Shown here in pieces: positions 13,840 to 27,115 of a DNA stretch of 64,000 nucleotides (within the stretch, counting starts at the first letter, position 1; every line of letters starts with the position of its first letter). The notes beneath the pieces are model-generated. The model was not told the origin of the DNA and ran no database searches. It saw nothing but the letters and a program-made list of their open reading frames with translations. The stretch is from Plutella xylostella (Eukaryota; Arthropoda; Insecta; Lepidoptera; Plutellidae), in NCBI RefSeq assembly GCF_932276165.1, contig NC_063987.1:5456001-5520000 (forward strand), read 5' to 3'. A program made the position numbers and the translations under genes.

Positions 13840-15435
13840 TGATGATATGGGATGGAGAAGATGTGGTCGTCACACACGGTCTGACACGACATTAAGGCCA
13901 AAAAAGGTTAGAAGACCTTCACCGAATTCAGCGAAACATGACCCAGTACTCCTATTGAGTCGACAAAAACAACCATTCAAGAACTACTCAAATTGGCGAG
14001 CAAGCATAAAGCGAAATAACTCACCGTGTATTACAAATGACTCATTTTAACAACAATATTGTGAACTAGATACGATTGTACCGACTCGTGACCTATTGGG
14101 CACGTGAACTTCTGTGTTCAAAGAAATACATAGCAGCCGAGTTCTCATGAAGGAAACAATGTTTACGATTCGCCGCGGTGTTAGCTGGGTGTGTGCGATC
14201 GCACAATTTATATCTGAGATCCATTGATACGGCGGGAAATGGATTTTGTCCGTCTGGAAACTTCCTTTATTGGTTCCTGTTGAACGGTGCCAGTTTACGA
14301 TTTGACAGTTAGCTAGAGGATAAAGACCTTATAAATTAAATTGAAGTAATTATAGAAGTATCCTATATTATATATTACATTTATTATAATCTTAGATCGA
14401 TTTTAAACCCATATATATACAGTAAAAGTAAAGTATCGGACAAGACCTTGCCCGGCAATGTGTGATCTGGTTTCTTATGATGATGTAGTTTCCGCAAGAT
14501 ACAATTCATGTATATGTGAAAGAAGAACTAATTAGTATCATTATTCCAGTGAAAGAAGAACTAATTATTTTCATTATATATCTAGTAATCCAGACATTGA
14601 GACTTGTTCGCGATTTGCACCGGGTCCAACCTCAAAGAGTCGTGTCGCTGACCACTGCCTGGTCCGGTCGATCCGGTTGCCGGATCCGGTGCGATGCCCG
14701 GACTCCAGTTAGCCCATTGTGGACCAATCAACGTTGGAATTACAATGCCCTATTACTGACTTGATATAATTATCGACTACCCAAACTGCCGATTATGTTG
14801 ATTGCGACTGCGAGACGGTTGCACTGAAAGCTGTGGTTCTCAAATGTAGTGTAGTAGGTAGCAGACAAGGGTTTTAATTGTGATAGAACAATGTATTTTG
14901 AAGGAAGTCTTAATAAAGTGAGTAAAACATTTACGAACTGAAAAGGACACCGGCAGTGTGTCAAAAAAAAGGAATTCAAATTGTATTTTTAGGTGAGTAG
15001 TGGGCTACTTTTCTCAGCCCCGATTTTACTATTGAAGAATAAGGCTATTTCCAGAGTTAGTCGGAGTATTCAACTTATATAAGATAAATCAACTTCATAT
15101 TTGTTTTACAAACATCGAAACAACGCTTTCGTAAGGCTGGAGCTTCTATCCTGCTGAGTCCTACCCACGAGGTTCCCAGGTTATGAAGGATCAAACTTTG
15201 AAAACCATTGTTCTTAGCGCGAATTAACAATTGCTGTAGAGTTGGTTTTCTGCAAAGCTATACTGTGTATTGCGTATAATTGTGCTGAATTGATTGTTAT
15301 GTCTTCAAAGAATCAGTATTTGGCCTTATTTTAAATGGCCACTCAAACCAACTGCATTTCGGAGTAAGTCAATACAGAAAATTACTGGTCTATTATTTGT
15401 GTTTAGGTTAGAGTACTGATAAATAAATAAATAAT

Positions 15436-15545
15436 AATAAATAAATATGTGGGGACATCTCACACACGGCTGATACCTAAGTATTAATATTAAGTATTCA
15501 TTTTATATGAATATGGGCTGGGGCAGATATATTTGTTTAAACACA
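15436..15545 (-). repeat. Rearranged SINE fragment
   Basis: Pieces of the same SINE as the adjacent full copy (AAATATGTGGGGACATCTCACACACGG in part, then GGGGCAGATATATTTGTTTAAA) are joined with the middle missing, directly left of the complete copy. A TAAATAAATAATAATAAATAAAT simple repeat precedes it. Confidence 0.55.
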
Positions 15546-15567
15546 GATATATTTTTTTTAATATATA

Positions 15568-15804
15568 AATATGTGGGGACATCTCACACACGGCCATCCG
15601 ACCCCAAGCTAGGCAGAACCTGTGTTATGGGTGTCGGACAGCTGATATATCTACACAAATACATAGATAGATACTAAATATAAATATCACCACCCGAGTA
15701 CAAATATCAGTCTATAAGCAAATATCTGCCCCAGCCGGGAATCGAACCCTGGGACCTTCGGCATAGCAGTCAGGGCCACTAACCACTACGCCATTCGACC
15801 GTCT
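15568..15804 (-). mobile_element. tRNA-headed SINE, complete copy
   Basis: Read on the minus strand: tRNA-like head with TGGCGTAGTGGTTAGTGG (box A) and GGTTCGATTCCC (box B), then a body ending in ATGTCCCCACATAT. Near-identical copies are at 52,537-52,780 (minus) and 53,738-53,981 (plus). The internal Pol III promoter and lack of coding capacity make this a SINE. Confidence 0.8.
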
Positions 15805-16001
15805 TGACAGATATTTGTTCTCAGGTCTTAGATGTGCCCGTAAAATGGCAATAGGCCCGCCCCCTATTACATTGGGACTAACATAACACTCTGGCGAAAA
15901 GTGGGTGCAGCAATGCACCTCTGCCTACCCCGCAAGGGAGTACATTAGTACAAGGCGTGAGTGCGTGTTTTTTTTTTTAATATGGAAGTAATTATTATTT
16001 A

Positions 16002-16080
16002 TTTAATCCTTTATTGCACAAATATATAAATAAGTGTACAAAGGGTGGACTTAATGCTAAAAGCAAAAAGTTTAACTGTA
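16002..16080 (-). repeat. TTTATTGCACA-type repeat tail
   Basis: TTTAATCCTTTATTGCACA followed by GGACTTAATGCTAAAAGCA: the same family as the tails at 33,415 and in the spondin gene. On the minus strand it carries TGTGCAATAAA, a potential polyadenylation signal. Confidence 0.5.
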
Positions 16081-16280
16081 CATGTATACCTACCTACCTA
16101 TTTTATTGATGAATTATTCTTGGGGCTTGAAATATTGTAATGACCACACACTTTGAATTTACCGTTATTGGTCAGCGAACATCTCAAGTAATCAACGAAT
16201 ACTTCGTATAAAAGGTATTCAATGAATCCATTTTCGTGACCCAAAATACATTAGAAAGTGGTAATGAAAGAGTACATTAA

Positions 16281-16416
16281 GGCTCAGTTTCACATTTGAG
16301 TAAAACTACCTAAGCATGAACTTAGGACCGACTCAACGATAATTCAACCAATCACTGCGCCGCATTCCATACTCAAACTCTACTTATCTTGACATTTTCA
16401 ACTGTGAAACTGACAG
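16281..16416. mobile_element. Small MITE flanked by TAA
   Basis: The 136 bp segment has inverted ends (TCAGTTTCACA at left, TGTGAAACTGA at right) and is flanked on both sides by TAA. A 3 bp TAA/TTA duplication is typical of PIF/Harbinger-type MITEs. The outermost three bases of the ends do not pair. Confidence 0.5.
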
Positions 16417-16970
16417 TAAGACATTATGTCTCTTCAGAGATATATATTAATGTTCTAGTTTAGTTACCTCGATGTTGTAATGACTATTGGAGCATGTAAT
16501 ACAATAGATAGTATCCGTATTCATTATGTCCGTTTTAATGATCTTGTGCATCCAGTTTTTATAGTAACTTTTAGCATCAAATCGTAAAATTGGGGTGTTA
16601 TAATTCTAACGTGTGATATGTATGTTGTGTCAGTGTTCACATAACTTGGTAGCGGATGATAGGCTTTTTGTGTCAGATGTTCTTACTCGTCATATATATA
16701 TTAATGTCCGGCACTTCAACTAATGTAGGTACTTCCTATGTTTTGTAAACTGTAACTGTAGTACAAAGGTACTCGTTTTTATAATTAAGAGACAGCTTCT
16801 GTCAAATGTTATTAACCTTTAGTTGTAAAATCCCACGATAAATAACAAGCCGTCTCATCAACTCATCAATGAACACTATCACATCAACTTCAACTATAAA
16901 CCATATCGCAGTGGCTTAAGAGTGATTGAGCGTGACATTGTATTATACGCCATGATATTATACTTATTTA

Positions 16971-17172
16971 GGCCCGGGTCTCCTATTTACGCCGTAGGTC
17001 GCGTCCAGCGTTACGCCGTAGGCCGCGTCACGATGCTCACTATAGAAATGTACTGATGCGGTCTCCCTCACACGCCGACGTTGGCGCGTAGACGTAGTGA
17101 GTATCGTGACGCGGCCTACGGCGGTGACACTAAACTTGACGCGACCTACGGAGTAAATAGGAGACCCGGGCC
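16971..17172. mobile_element. Fold-back MITE with TTA duplication, copy 1
   Basis: A 202 bp element with long inverted ends starting GGCCCGGGTCTCCTATTTAC, flanked by TTA at 16,968-16,970 and 17,173-17,175. Almost the whole sequence is self-complementary, giving a strong stem. The 3 bp TTA target duplication suggests mobilisation by a PIF/Harbinger-type transposase. A second copy is at 49,992-50,187. Confidence 0.8.
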
Positions 17173-20140
17173 TTATAAATTAATGTGATATGATATATTA
17201 TACATTGCGTGCTTGGAACCCCATCCTTTGCGTGTCGGTAATAGTGTTACAAGCCATGTTACTGTGAGAATGTAATGTTACGAATTTCTGGTTTTTGTTA
17301 TTAAGAACTGGCATTTAGCTTTAGCATTGATTTCTGATGAGTGACCGTAATTGTCACTCGCTTGGTCGTAAAATAATGAGGTTGGGTTATTATTCGTATT
17401 ATACTAATTTATACTTATGATTTAAGTAGTTAAGTACCTACGTATATATTCGTTTAGGCGATAATTCTGCCCTTGTATACTAGTTAAGTTTAATTCTCTC
17501 CATCTTAGTTTAATAGCTATGTATTTTGTATACAATAAAGTATTAAAATAAATATATTCTTATAAGTTACAAGACTTATAAGTAGGTTTGCTTACCTAAT
17601 GATAAGGTAAGCAAATTTAAATGTTGTAGCACAGTGTAAAAACGTTTGATCCATACATTGACCTCAAAATACTTCAATAAAATCACTCTGTATTTTTGCT
17701 GAATTCCGAACGCTATGAGTCACCAAGTATCGAAGTGAATTTGCCGATTGAGAAATTCCACTGTAGCCACCTTTATTGTACTCATTCTAAGAATAGACGG
17801 TTTGGCTGGCCTGACATTTAGGCCCTGTTCAGTGTTCACCACACCAGTTGGCTAGACCATTTAATAGGTTTTTTATTTACTTTACTTAACTGATTTTAAC
17901 ACCTTATTGTGTTTCGTTAAAGTTTCAATACTAATAAGTAAGAAAAAATATTTTTAAAACAACAATGCTACGGAAAATTCCAAATTCAGGTAAGTAGGGT
18001 TTTATCCGGCAGGCACTCAAATTATCCCGAGAAGCCATAAAATGGTTTTACAACTTGTAAAATAAATATTTGTACAAAAGATTATCGCTACCCTGCAAAC
18101 AAAAGGTACGAAAAGCACCTTAACACCCCAGATCTCAACTGGGGAAAAAATATGTAGGTAAATTTATAATACCTCTAACTACGATAATTATTGTAACATG
18201 ATTTAATATAAGGTAGTCAAATCATGACTAATATATTTTTTTCATGCTTGACTGGCCCGGAAATGTCGAATCTTTAGTTTGATTCTTCTATTTGTCATAC
18301 AGGTAATTTTAGATAACGATGATAAAACCTGTGTTTAAATTTTGATGACGACACCATTAATATTGCACAATACCTACTGATAAACATGGGTAAATATGTG
18401 TGTTTGTTAATACAGCAGCAAGTATTGAATAAAACAATTATAAATGGCAGACTACCGGACACTGTGATTCGTGGCTTTCAACCGGAGCTAAGCCCAATAT
18501 AATACGCCATCTAACTTCTAAACGGGAATTAGGCGTCGCGACTCTAACCAACATAACTCCATTGTAACCTAAACAATTACCGACTCCCTCCCGCGAAACT
18601 TGGGCACTCAAATAACTTTACGAAAACAATACCAACTGTTACAAATAAATCCACATTCAAAGTTGAAACAATTTCGCGCATAAACCAGACAAAGTATGTT
18701 TTAAAGTAAAACAAACTTGCACCGTAACACGGTCCTCGTATATCATGCTGACTTTTGTCGGCTGTTTGCTTGACAATCGGATTATTTTAACTCATATTTT
18801 TTTATAAATTTAAACCGTTATTAAACCTTATTAATTGTAATAATTTTATTAGGTATAAATTCTTATGCACTTTGTAATCAAACTAGACTTTAAAGTTCCT
18901 AGACCACAACATGAAACAAAACGACTTTAACTAAGAAAGGAGTTTTGAAGACAAACAGACGTAGTATCCGCCTTGCATACGGACCACGGTACCTCCAAGT
19001 AGAGATATTATAAAACGCCTCTTAGTAAGTATAAGTAGTCACTCAAACTTGTTAAGAGCTGAGACGCCTTGAAAGTTGCTCAAGTGCTCTTCATACAGGC
19101 ATGGACTAGCTTAACTTTCATCTTACGTGGTCTTACTTTATGTTACCACCTTTTACGGTGTTTAATGTGACACCGAATTATTTATACTATCGTCAAAAGT
19201 ATAATAAAATCAGCACGTGTTGCGGTCATTAAAAGCTGAAAGCTTTGTTTATAAAACAGCCTACCACTTACATTCAACCGAGCTAGTAGGCAGTAGGCGG
19301 CCTAAACTAAACGAAATAGCTTTACCCTTATTTCTTTAACCATAGCGTGCCCGAAAAACAAACTTTTGCTCTTGACATGCCAATTTTCGTTCTAAAAGAG
19401 TGCGTTTATAAACCCCGCTGAGATTAAAATTTTAATACGGAACAGAAATCGCGACTATTGTGACGAAAGCCGAGACAATATGGTTTAGAAATAGGGGTGT
19501 CAGACACAGGCCGCGGCGGGATACTGGAATAAGCTCTCTAACAGGCACTGTGGCACTTCGCAACCGGTAATATAGTTCAATATCGTTTGCAACCTGTTTA
19601 GGTAGTGAAATCATTTTTTGTAGCAGCATTCCATTTTTTTTCTAACTGCTCTATAGGTTATTTCTGTCTGTGCGACCAGTCTCGCTTTGAATCCATCCAA
19701 CCAAGAAATATGACGTAACTTACTGGAACATATACTTCAAATTGAGCATAACATGAGGGTTCTAAAAGAAAACAATGACAAAAAATCTAAAACTGACATT
19801 TCGTCTTGCCACATTTAATTCTTAATTAAGCCGATAATTTATAACTGACGTGCTTATTGAGTCAAGTGTGGGTTCAAACACGTGTTTTTAAATTAGCCGG
19901 CAACTTGTTAGGTTGTTTTTGTTTTTAAGTACAAAAAGAGGCTATTTTATGAAACTGTTCTTTATGTATAATTACAAGTACGGAGCTCCGTTTAATTTAA
20001 AGCTTCCTACCAAGAAAAGCTACGCGTATTATTTAAATGCGAGAGGCTAAAATCAACGTGCACACGGAACCAGAAAATTCCCAGAGTAAACTACTTAAAT
20101 CTAGGTTAAAAATAATAAAATAGCTCTTTATACCTTTTAC

Positions 20141-20217
20141 TTTTATCAAAGCTCCACAATCCGATACTTTATCACCGGAGGCAAAGAAAATAAAATGACG
20201 GTCTTCTGGATACAAAC
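20141..20217 (-). CDS. Probable second exon of a secreted protein
   Basis: A minus-strand exon bounded by a strong pyrimidine-rich acceptor (TTTGTCTTTCTTTGTTGCAG) and a donor GTAAAAGG. It opens with two bases completing a split codon, then encodes 25 residues, beginning LYPEDRHFIFF and ending SDCGALIK, and closes in phase 0. The incoming phase exactly fits the outgoing phase of the signal-peptide exon at 31,869-31,950; joined, the split codon is glycine. The phase match has a one-in-three chance of being accidental. I do not recognise the family, and no third exon was found to the left. Confidence 0.45.
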
Positions 20218-22389
20218 CTGCAACAAAGAAAGACAAATTAGAACAGGTTATATCAGCTAGCGCAACGCGAAATGAAATAATATCACTTTGTAGTGTGATT
20301 CTGTGCATTTTCTATTCACCACTGAACTCGGAATTACTATTTCAAATGAGATAAAGTATATCATTTGGCAAGAGGCGTTTTTGTATTCAAAGTGCTTTGT
20401 TAAAATATGATATATTTAAGTTCATTTTCCGCTCCACTTTCCTCCCACTATCCGAATAGAATACCTTTCGAATTCCTACACATCTTGAAGTAGAATCGGA
20501 TTCAGATATCCTGGAGAGAAGCGAATCGCACTGCCGATACGTCTCGAGAAATGCACAAGCTTTCATTGAAAGGAAGATATTGTTTTAGGAAGAAATATTT
20601 ATTGACATCCGGTATAACCTCTTCGGATACGATAAAGTTGACTTAAATTATTAATTCCTTGAATATTCTAGAGAAGTCAAATTCCCAAATCCAGAAATAG
20701 AGAAGACTTTGGTAATAACCGATTATCTGTTATTAATTCTGTTATTATTAACAAGAAATATGAGAAAAATAACCTCAACCAAATAATGAATGTGAAACGA
20801 GGTATAACCGAACATAACAAGATGTAATTTTAAATTTACCATAAAAGAAACGTTTAAACCGAAATGACAATTCATAAATTACACAGCTCTGAATCCGTTA
20901 GCCCTGAAGATTAGGGGATCGCAGGATCAAACGATATTATTAATGGTGAAATCATAAGGCAAGCGTCGCCTTTAAAGATATCTAACAACAAAAAATGCCT
21001 GTTGACAAATGGAGAGCCGTCGTTAATCCTTAAGTATGCTCTTATCTCAAGATACGAACATATTTATTTAGCAAAGGATTTTGGAACTTAATAAAGAACA
21101 TTTAGCTTTTTGGGGGTAATTTTATCAGCTTATCATAATATCAGAAATAGACCGAACCACTAGCCAAGTCACGAAGTTATTGCATGACCCTTGCATTGTA
21201 TTGCACCAACTTTGTAACGAGATTGCGCTAAGCCCTGGTAATAAGTAAAGGATATTTCGAAATGGGATTTTTTTATACCTAATATTTGGTGCTTAACTTA
21301 AAGTAAGACAACAATACTCTTTAAAATATTTTATTATTTAATAAGGTTAGGTAAACAAGTTATTGTTATTAATATTAAGTACATGTTTTACTTTATAGTT
21401 AAACCTACTTATTTACTCAGTAAATACCTTTGCTCAGAATTACAATAAATGCATTTAATGTAACTCTGAAGTATTCACAAATATCTAGTCTAGACAAAGG
21501 CGAGTTTTAGCGCGACTTTAATCGTGGCCCACCCCCTGAGGTGTCGGTCTATAAATAAAGATTATGGGCATGTTATTGGCTGGTTTTGGATTTGCGGTTT
21601 GGCAACACCGCAGGCGCGTTAGGTAATAAGGGCTAAATTACTGCAGATAGAACGTTTGAAAGGTACGATCATATCCCACGAGAATACTAGGGCAGAATTG
21701 GGTTCAAATTTAGCAAAAGTTACGAAGGATCGCTTGCGGAAATTCAAAAAAGGGAATCTTTTCATGTTTTTTTTTACATTTTCCCGCCTCGTTAGAGCAC
21801 GTGATACAAACCAGGCGGCTTTAGCATATAAAATATTAGGTAGGTTATATTACATATTTAATATAAATATATTTATCAATTTCTATATCGTCTGGTAAGT
21901 ACCTACTTAAATAAATATGTAAATAACTGAGTGATTAAAAATGTACGCATAGGTAACTTACTATGAACAGAAAAGTTTTAAACCGTAAAAATTTAACGCT
22001 AGAACATAATGGCCGCACAAAGCCGTAGATCGTCGAAGGGGAGTCAATAGCAGTTGATTGGCTATTGTATGGCAGTTGACAAGAGCGCCTTATGACATAT
22101 TTCAACAATGGCTGTCAAGCTAATGATACACTTGCGCGCGAACGAACACGATTAAAAGAACATTCCCTCATTGCCCTTTTTGAATCAAGGTGGAATTTAG
22201 GAAGGTATTTGTTCCGCACTCGATTGGTTTTCGATATAATTATCAATACTAAGGTACTATATCAATAACTAAAGGGTATTCCTTATTTATTAAGCTGTTT
22301 TACACATCCATCCAAAATTCCCACGGGAAAACCCTTTAAGACGAAGGGAAAACCGCTATATAAGAAGGCTAAGATCAAAATAATGTATG

Positions 22390-22505
22390 TTTTTTTGCCG
22401 ACGATCTTGCACAGGTGGCCGGCAATAGCTGGATTAGCAGATCGAGGACAGTATTGTGGCTCTTACAACAGGCCTGCCCATCAGTAGACGGTTATTGACT
22501 GCCGA
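22390..22505 (+). pseudogene. Decayed LINE ORF C-terminus
   Basis: The frame reads DDLAQVAGNSWI and then TVLWLLQQACPSVDG, a degraded counterpart of the DDLRRVAGSGWT / VLWRSLGEAYVQQW segment at 13.7 kb. It is short and has no intact ORF upstream. Confidence 0.5.
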
Positions 22506-25109
22506 TGAAAATGGTTCTTCCTTTTCTTTTGGCCTCTAACCCTCTCTTTACTTTACCCGTCACCGCTGCAGCAATCGGAAGCAATCCTCCCCGATTCAAC
22601 CTCCAATAGCATTCGAAACTCCGTAGCATTTTTCAGACGCCGAGCGCCAATCCAATTGCTTTGAAAAATCTAGAAGTGCTCTGAACCCTTCGCTTCTACA
22701 TCGAAGTATTGCTGGAGATAAAGACCAGTCGCTTTGCTCGATGGAACTCGTTAATCTAGTTTGTGTTGGGAACGTTGAAAAACGTTTATGTTACAGTTTT
22801 GTTTTCTAGCACACTTTGCGCTGGATCGTGCAGTTGCAGTCATAATAGCGGTTCAGATTGGAGTTTCTTTGAAACTTATAGCTGTGTCTACATTTATGTT
22901 CTTTTCAATCCCTACACTAAGAATACTAGATCATGAGTAGGTTTAAATGCAAATTCTCGTATTAGTCATAAGTATCTACAATAAATAAATCTACTACCTA
23001 ATTGGCTGCTTGTCACCATAATTATACCACTCCATGCCAGTACACGCTTTTTATAATTTGAATAAAAAATAGGAAGTACTAAATACTTTTGGTAGTATTT
23101 ACAAGGCATGTTCGAATTGAGCGGTACATTTGTAAGCGTATGCGAGGTCTACTATTCTCAAGAAGGAAGTGCTCGATTGTGCGTGTCGTACGCGTAAATA
23201 TGCGCCGGCAAGTGTGGCTCAGTGGCGCCAACGAAACTAATGTCTCGGGCTTGGGAAGGAATTACTTAGTGCCACTAACCAATATACCTGAATAGTGTCA
23301 GAGGATGTCCAGAGGGAAATCATTCAATCTGCAGGGTGCTCTTTTTCTTACTTTCTCTGGTTCCATAAATATACTAAGACGAAATGAGTTACTTAATTTA
23401 CTATGGCATCTATTTGCCTTCAAAATTAACTTACCCACAAAAATAAATCACAACCCCATGACAAAAACATCCATCAAACGGCTAAACAGAGTACCTACCC
23501 AAGTGAAATTTCCAATTCCCCAAAACTAAGTAACTAAGTATAGACCGAAGTCAATTAAAATTTTAGTCTAATCCAACAATAGAGACGCTCGGGGGTTTAT
23601 TTTTAAACGCGACTAAATACCGCTTCGGTTACCCGGAACGATCCCCGGGGGAGACGCGCCAATGTTGCCGTAATAGGGACCCATTGTTTCCCATCTACGG
23701 GTTTTAATTAGGAATTTTCCGGCAAATACGCTTGAGGATTGCTGCTTAGCCTTTTATGATTAATGTTTTGTGGCTGTTTGATATCGGAATAGTCACCCTC
23801 GATTGAACAGGCGTGGCTCTAATTGGTCGTAGAAATTAGGGTTTCACACTGTATCAAAATTGTTGGCATAGACACAGATAGTATTAGCATATGGATTTAG
23901 TTTTTCCCTTATTCTTACTTCTAAATATATGCGTTAACCTTAAACATAATATATTATTTATATTTCAACAAAAATATCGACTTTTATGCGACAAACAACA
24001 CGTGTTGCGGTGCAGAATTGACATGACAATTGACGACATAAAACAAGTTATCCAGATCGAAGGAGGAATCCAGCAGCGAGCATGTAAGTGGCAATACAAT
24101 ACCCTTTTAGAAAGGTCCCGCCTATATCACAGGCTATAAAGTGTCCTTTACTTCGTCGATCGAATGAGATATGTTCCGCAATAGCCTCTGTTCTCTTCTA
24201 CAAGCTTACTACAATTTTCGTCGAGGTCTCGTATTATTGCGGTCTTCAATGCACCCAAGGGCCACATTCTACCAATGTTGCTCTAATAGCCATCTATTGT
24301 AGCCACCATCCACTTTAATTACCGGCCGTCCATTTAATGTATGTTTTGTTGAGTTTATTAACGCGGTATTAACGGACCTTTAAATTACTTTCGGACGTTT
24401 CGCCAATTTCCTCTGCCGCAGCTCGGCGCCGCAGTTTGTCTCCGGCGGCTCCTTTATTGCAGTGTCAATAGCTCCTATATCACCCACATTGTACATAAAC
24501 TAGGGTGCAATACAAAAATGCTGTACGTCCACGGAAGCGCTGAAAGTAGTAAAGCTGCCGATATCGGTGAACTTTTCAACCAATGGCGACTTAATATCGA
24601 TATAAATTGTTATTCGATGGGACCGTAAACAGACAAATTTAATAGCATCCGTGCAACTCTGCCAGCCCGGAGTATGGCAGCCAAGATGGCGCGGCCGTCT
24701 ACGCAGTACGAATACTTTCCCAAAGTGCGGAGTTCTCGCCGGGTATAAACAGTAACATACAAGATAGAGTTTTTGAAGAAAACTACCGACCGAGTGGTTG
24801 CAGAAGTTTATCAGTTGCCCTACTTTGCAAACTTTATCTACAATTTAAATTGAAGAATGTGGAAGTATCCTTCGCAGCGTGTTTGCAACGTTTCACGGTG
24901 TAAAAATGCAAGAATCTTGGCAAGTTTATTTACTTAGCAGCCACGGAACAGCAGTCGAGACCGTTTCAATTAGAGTTTGTAACTTAATTACAACTAGGTC
25001 AGTTTATGACTCATTCACTGTAAAGTAATTGTAAGATTGGAATTGTTGATGAGCTATATAATTCTCAATTTATGGTAAGCAGATTTATCTAAAATGATTG
25101 GGTAACACA

Positions 25110-25127
25110 AAATATATATATATATAC
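25110..25127 (+). repeat. AT microsatellite
   Basis: A short (AT)n tract followed by ACACAAATACG. Confidence 0.8.
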
Positions 25128-25690
25128 ACAAATACGACCTAATGTTCAATAAATAATTTAATAATAATAATAATTGACCACTAACCCGAACTAGGCAAGC
25201 GTAGTGGACTAAGCCTAAAACCCTTTCTTCATTGGAAGGAGACCCGTGCCCCCGGCAGTGGGAACGTGATGGGTCGTGATGAATAGATGCTTTAATAGAA
25301 ACTTAGATACTTAAATGCAAAGTCTCTCAAATGTTTCAAATTCATCGTATTATTAGTATTTTCTGATGAACGAAAATTTTTACAAACTACTTTAGACTAA
25401 CTAAAGTACTCTGTACTGCATTGAACTTCACTCTTAAAATAGCATTAAATAGAAATCTTTAGTTACAAATTCCTAGTGTACAGATTAAAAAACTTAATAC
25501 AAAAGCAGATCCCATAATCGAATGTGATAATAATTCCCTCGTGTTTTTCCCGAGTTTTTCTCTTTCGTAATGGAGCCGGGAGCAGTAAAATGTAATGGCC
25601 TATTGAGGGAATGGGAAAACATTACAATATAATTTGAAGTTAATTTTATACGTGAGTGCATTAGTGTTAGCGAAGAAACTTTGGTTTCAG

Positions 25691-25917
25691 AGGAGGCTAT
25701 AACGGAAGTCCTTACAGGGAGTGCTAAACAATCAATAGGAGGACGTGCCTCCGATGAAATAGATACTCAGATAAATGGAGCGAGCATTTCTGCGGCTCAA
25801 TCCACTCCGGTGTACATGGAATCAGGGATAGATTGGATTTACAATAACAACATTACATTTAATAGCATTGCAGTTTTTGGGGCTACTGCAGCTTTGTTTT
25901 TTGGGTGTACAATTTAA
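25691..25917 (+). CDS. Possible terminal exon of a GPI-anchored protein
   Basis: A TTTGGTTTCAG acceptor is followed by an open frame of 74 residues and a TAA stop. The residues are acidic and Ser/Thr/Gly-rich, then SGIDWIYNNN, then a hydrophobic end, IAVFGATAALFFGCTI, with no basic residues after it; this is how GPI-attachment signals look. The same frame is open for a further 20 or so codons upstream but has no ATG. An AATAAA signal lies at 26,009-26,014, about 90 bases after the stop. No upstream exon was found, so it could be an isolated relic or retrocopy; the protein family is unknown. Confidence 0.35.
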
Positions 25918-27075
25918 TTTGGTTGTATAATCTGAACCCTATTTTGGAATGATGAAGTTTTAAGCATTTGGTGCCCTTCGCTGCAACAGTGTCTTTTACA
26001 ATGAATGCAATAAAATACAAAGCAGATCACAATTCTCGTGTTTGCTAGTTTCAATTGAAATTGGAAGTCGAACCACTGAACAAAGACTTTACACAGTACA
26101 GTAGCTTTCGAAATTAACTCTATTTTGTTTGCTTTCTCGTTTCTTCACTTAGCATTTGTCTAGCTAGAGAATGGGTAGCCAATTTAATTTTCCAATAGCG
26201 TAAGGCCATTGTTGCAATATTTTATTGGGTAAAGTATTTGTGGAATTACTGTTCTGGGCAGTACTGTGCAGTGACATCGCAATAACGCGTAAATACTCCG
26301 ATGAATTTAAAATGTTCCCATAAATATAACTGTACAGACCTGAGTTCGGTTACAGCAATGGTCACACCAGCTGTTTAATGTTAAAATTGTACATTTGGTT
26401 TGCAAACAGGAGGTAGGTAATTCTTTTTTCACGACATAATACTCGCGTTTAGTAAACACATTTATAATATAACGAACGAAAATATTATGATTATGACTAC
26501 CTAACTCTCAAAAAATTCTAACAACAAACTTAAATCTACAGGTATTATATCCGTGGTAAAAAACACAAACAACAAAATTGTCAGCTTAAAATCTTCATCC
26601 ACCAGAAACAAACAAGTTTGAAGGCAAACTAAGTAGTAAGTACTTTCATTATGTTCAAGAGATGGCAACATCTTTATTCAGTGCACGAAGACAGTTCTTT
26701 TATCAAAGGAGGGATTAACTGGCGAGTGCAAATATTCTGCAAAGCCAAGACGCACCCTGGAGATCGACATTCGATTAAGATCTGTTCAAAGAATTAGAGA
26801 GATGCAATTTATGGAGCTCATTTTGCAAAGAACCTACTCTCTGAGGCTATATAGATAGAATAGATTTAGGTTTATGCAACATAAATGAATCGAGTTTTTT
26901 TTTGTATCTTTTTAGAAGTTAGATAGATAGATATTTTTATAAAATCAAGGCATCCCCTTTTTATTAATTTTTAATGTGACGCCTATAATCCATCGCGCAA
27001 TCAATACGCTTCTAACGATACCTCATATACATCCAGCCGTTTAGGCTACAGGAGGCCACAAAGAAACAGACAAAC

Positions 27076-27080
<5 letters not shown>

Positions 27081-27112
<32 letters not shown>
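27081..27112 (+). repeat. AT microsatellite
   Basis: A pure (AT)n run of about 30 bases. Confidence 0.9.

Positions 27113-27115
<3 letters not shown>

Larger units (their letters stand above)
1..20140. other. Non-coding, repeat-containing stretch
   Basis: No supportable protein-coding exon was found here on either strand; the open frames are short, start without context and have no recognisable domains. The stretch holds two Helitron copies, SINE and LINE fragments and several MITEs, listed separately. If the secreted-protein gene with exons at 31,869-31,950 and 20,141-20,217 is real, this DNA lies downstream of its second exon and would be intron or later sequence whose exons I could not identify. 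Segments near 11.7-11.9 kb and 12.1-12.2 kb are more GC-rich than their surroundings and could be regulatory; that is only an impression. Confidence 0.5.

Noticed and set aside
15418..15446. TAAATAAATAA tract as a CRISPR-like or regulatory array
   Set aside because: It is a simple AT-rich microsatellite beside SINE fragments.
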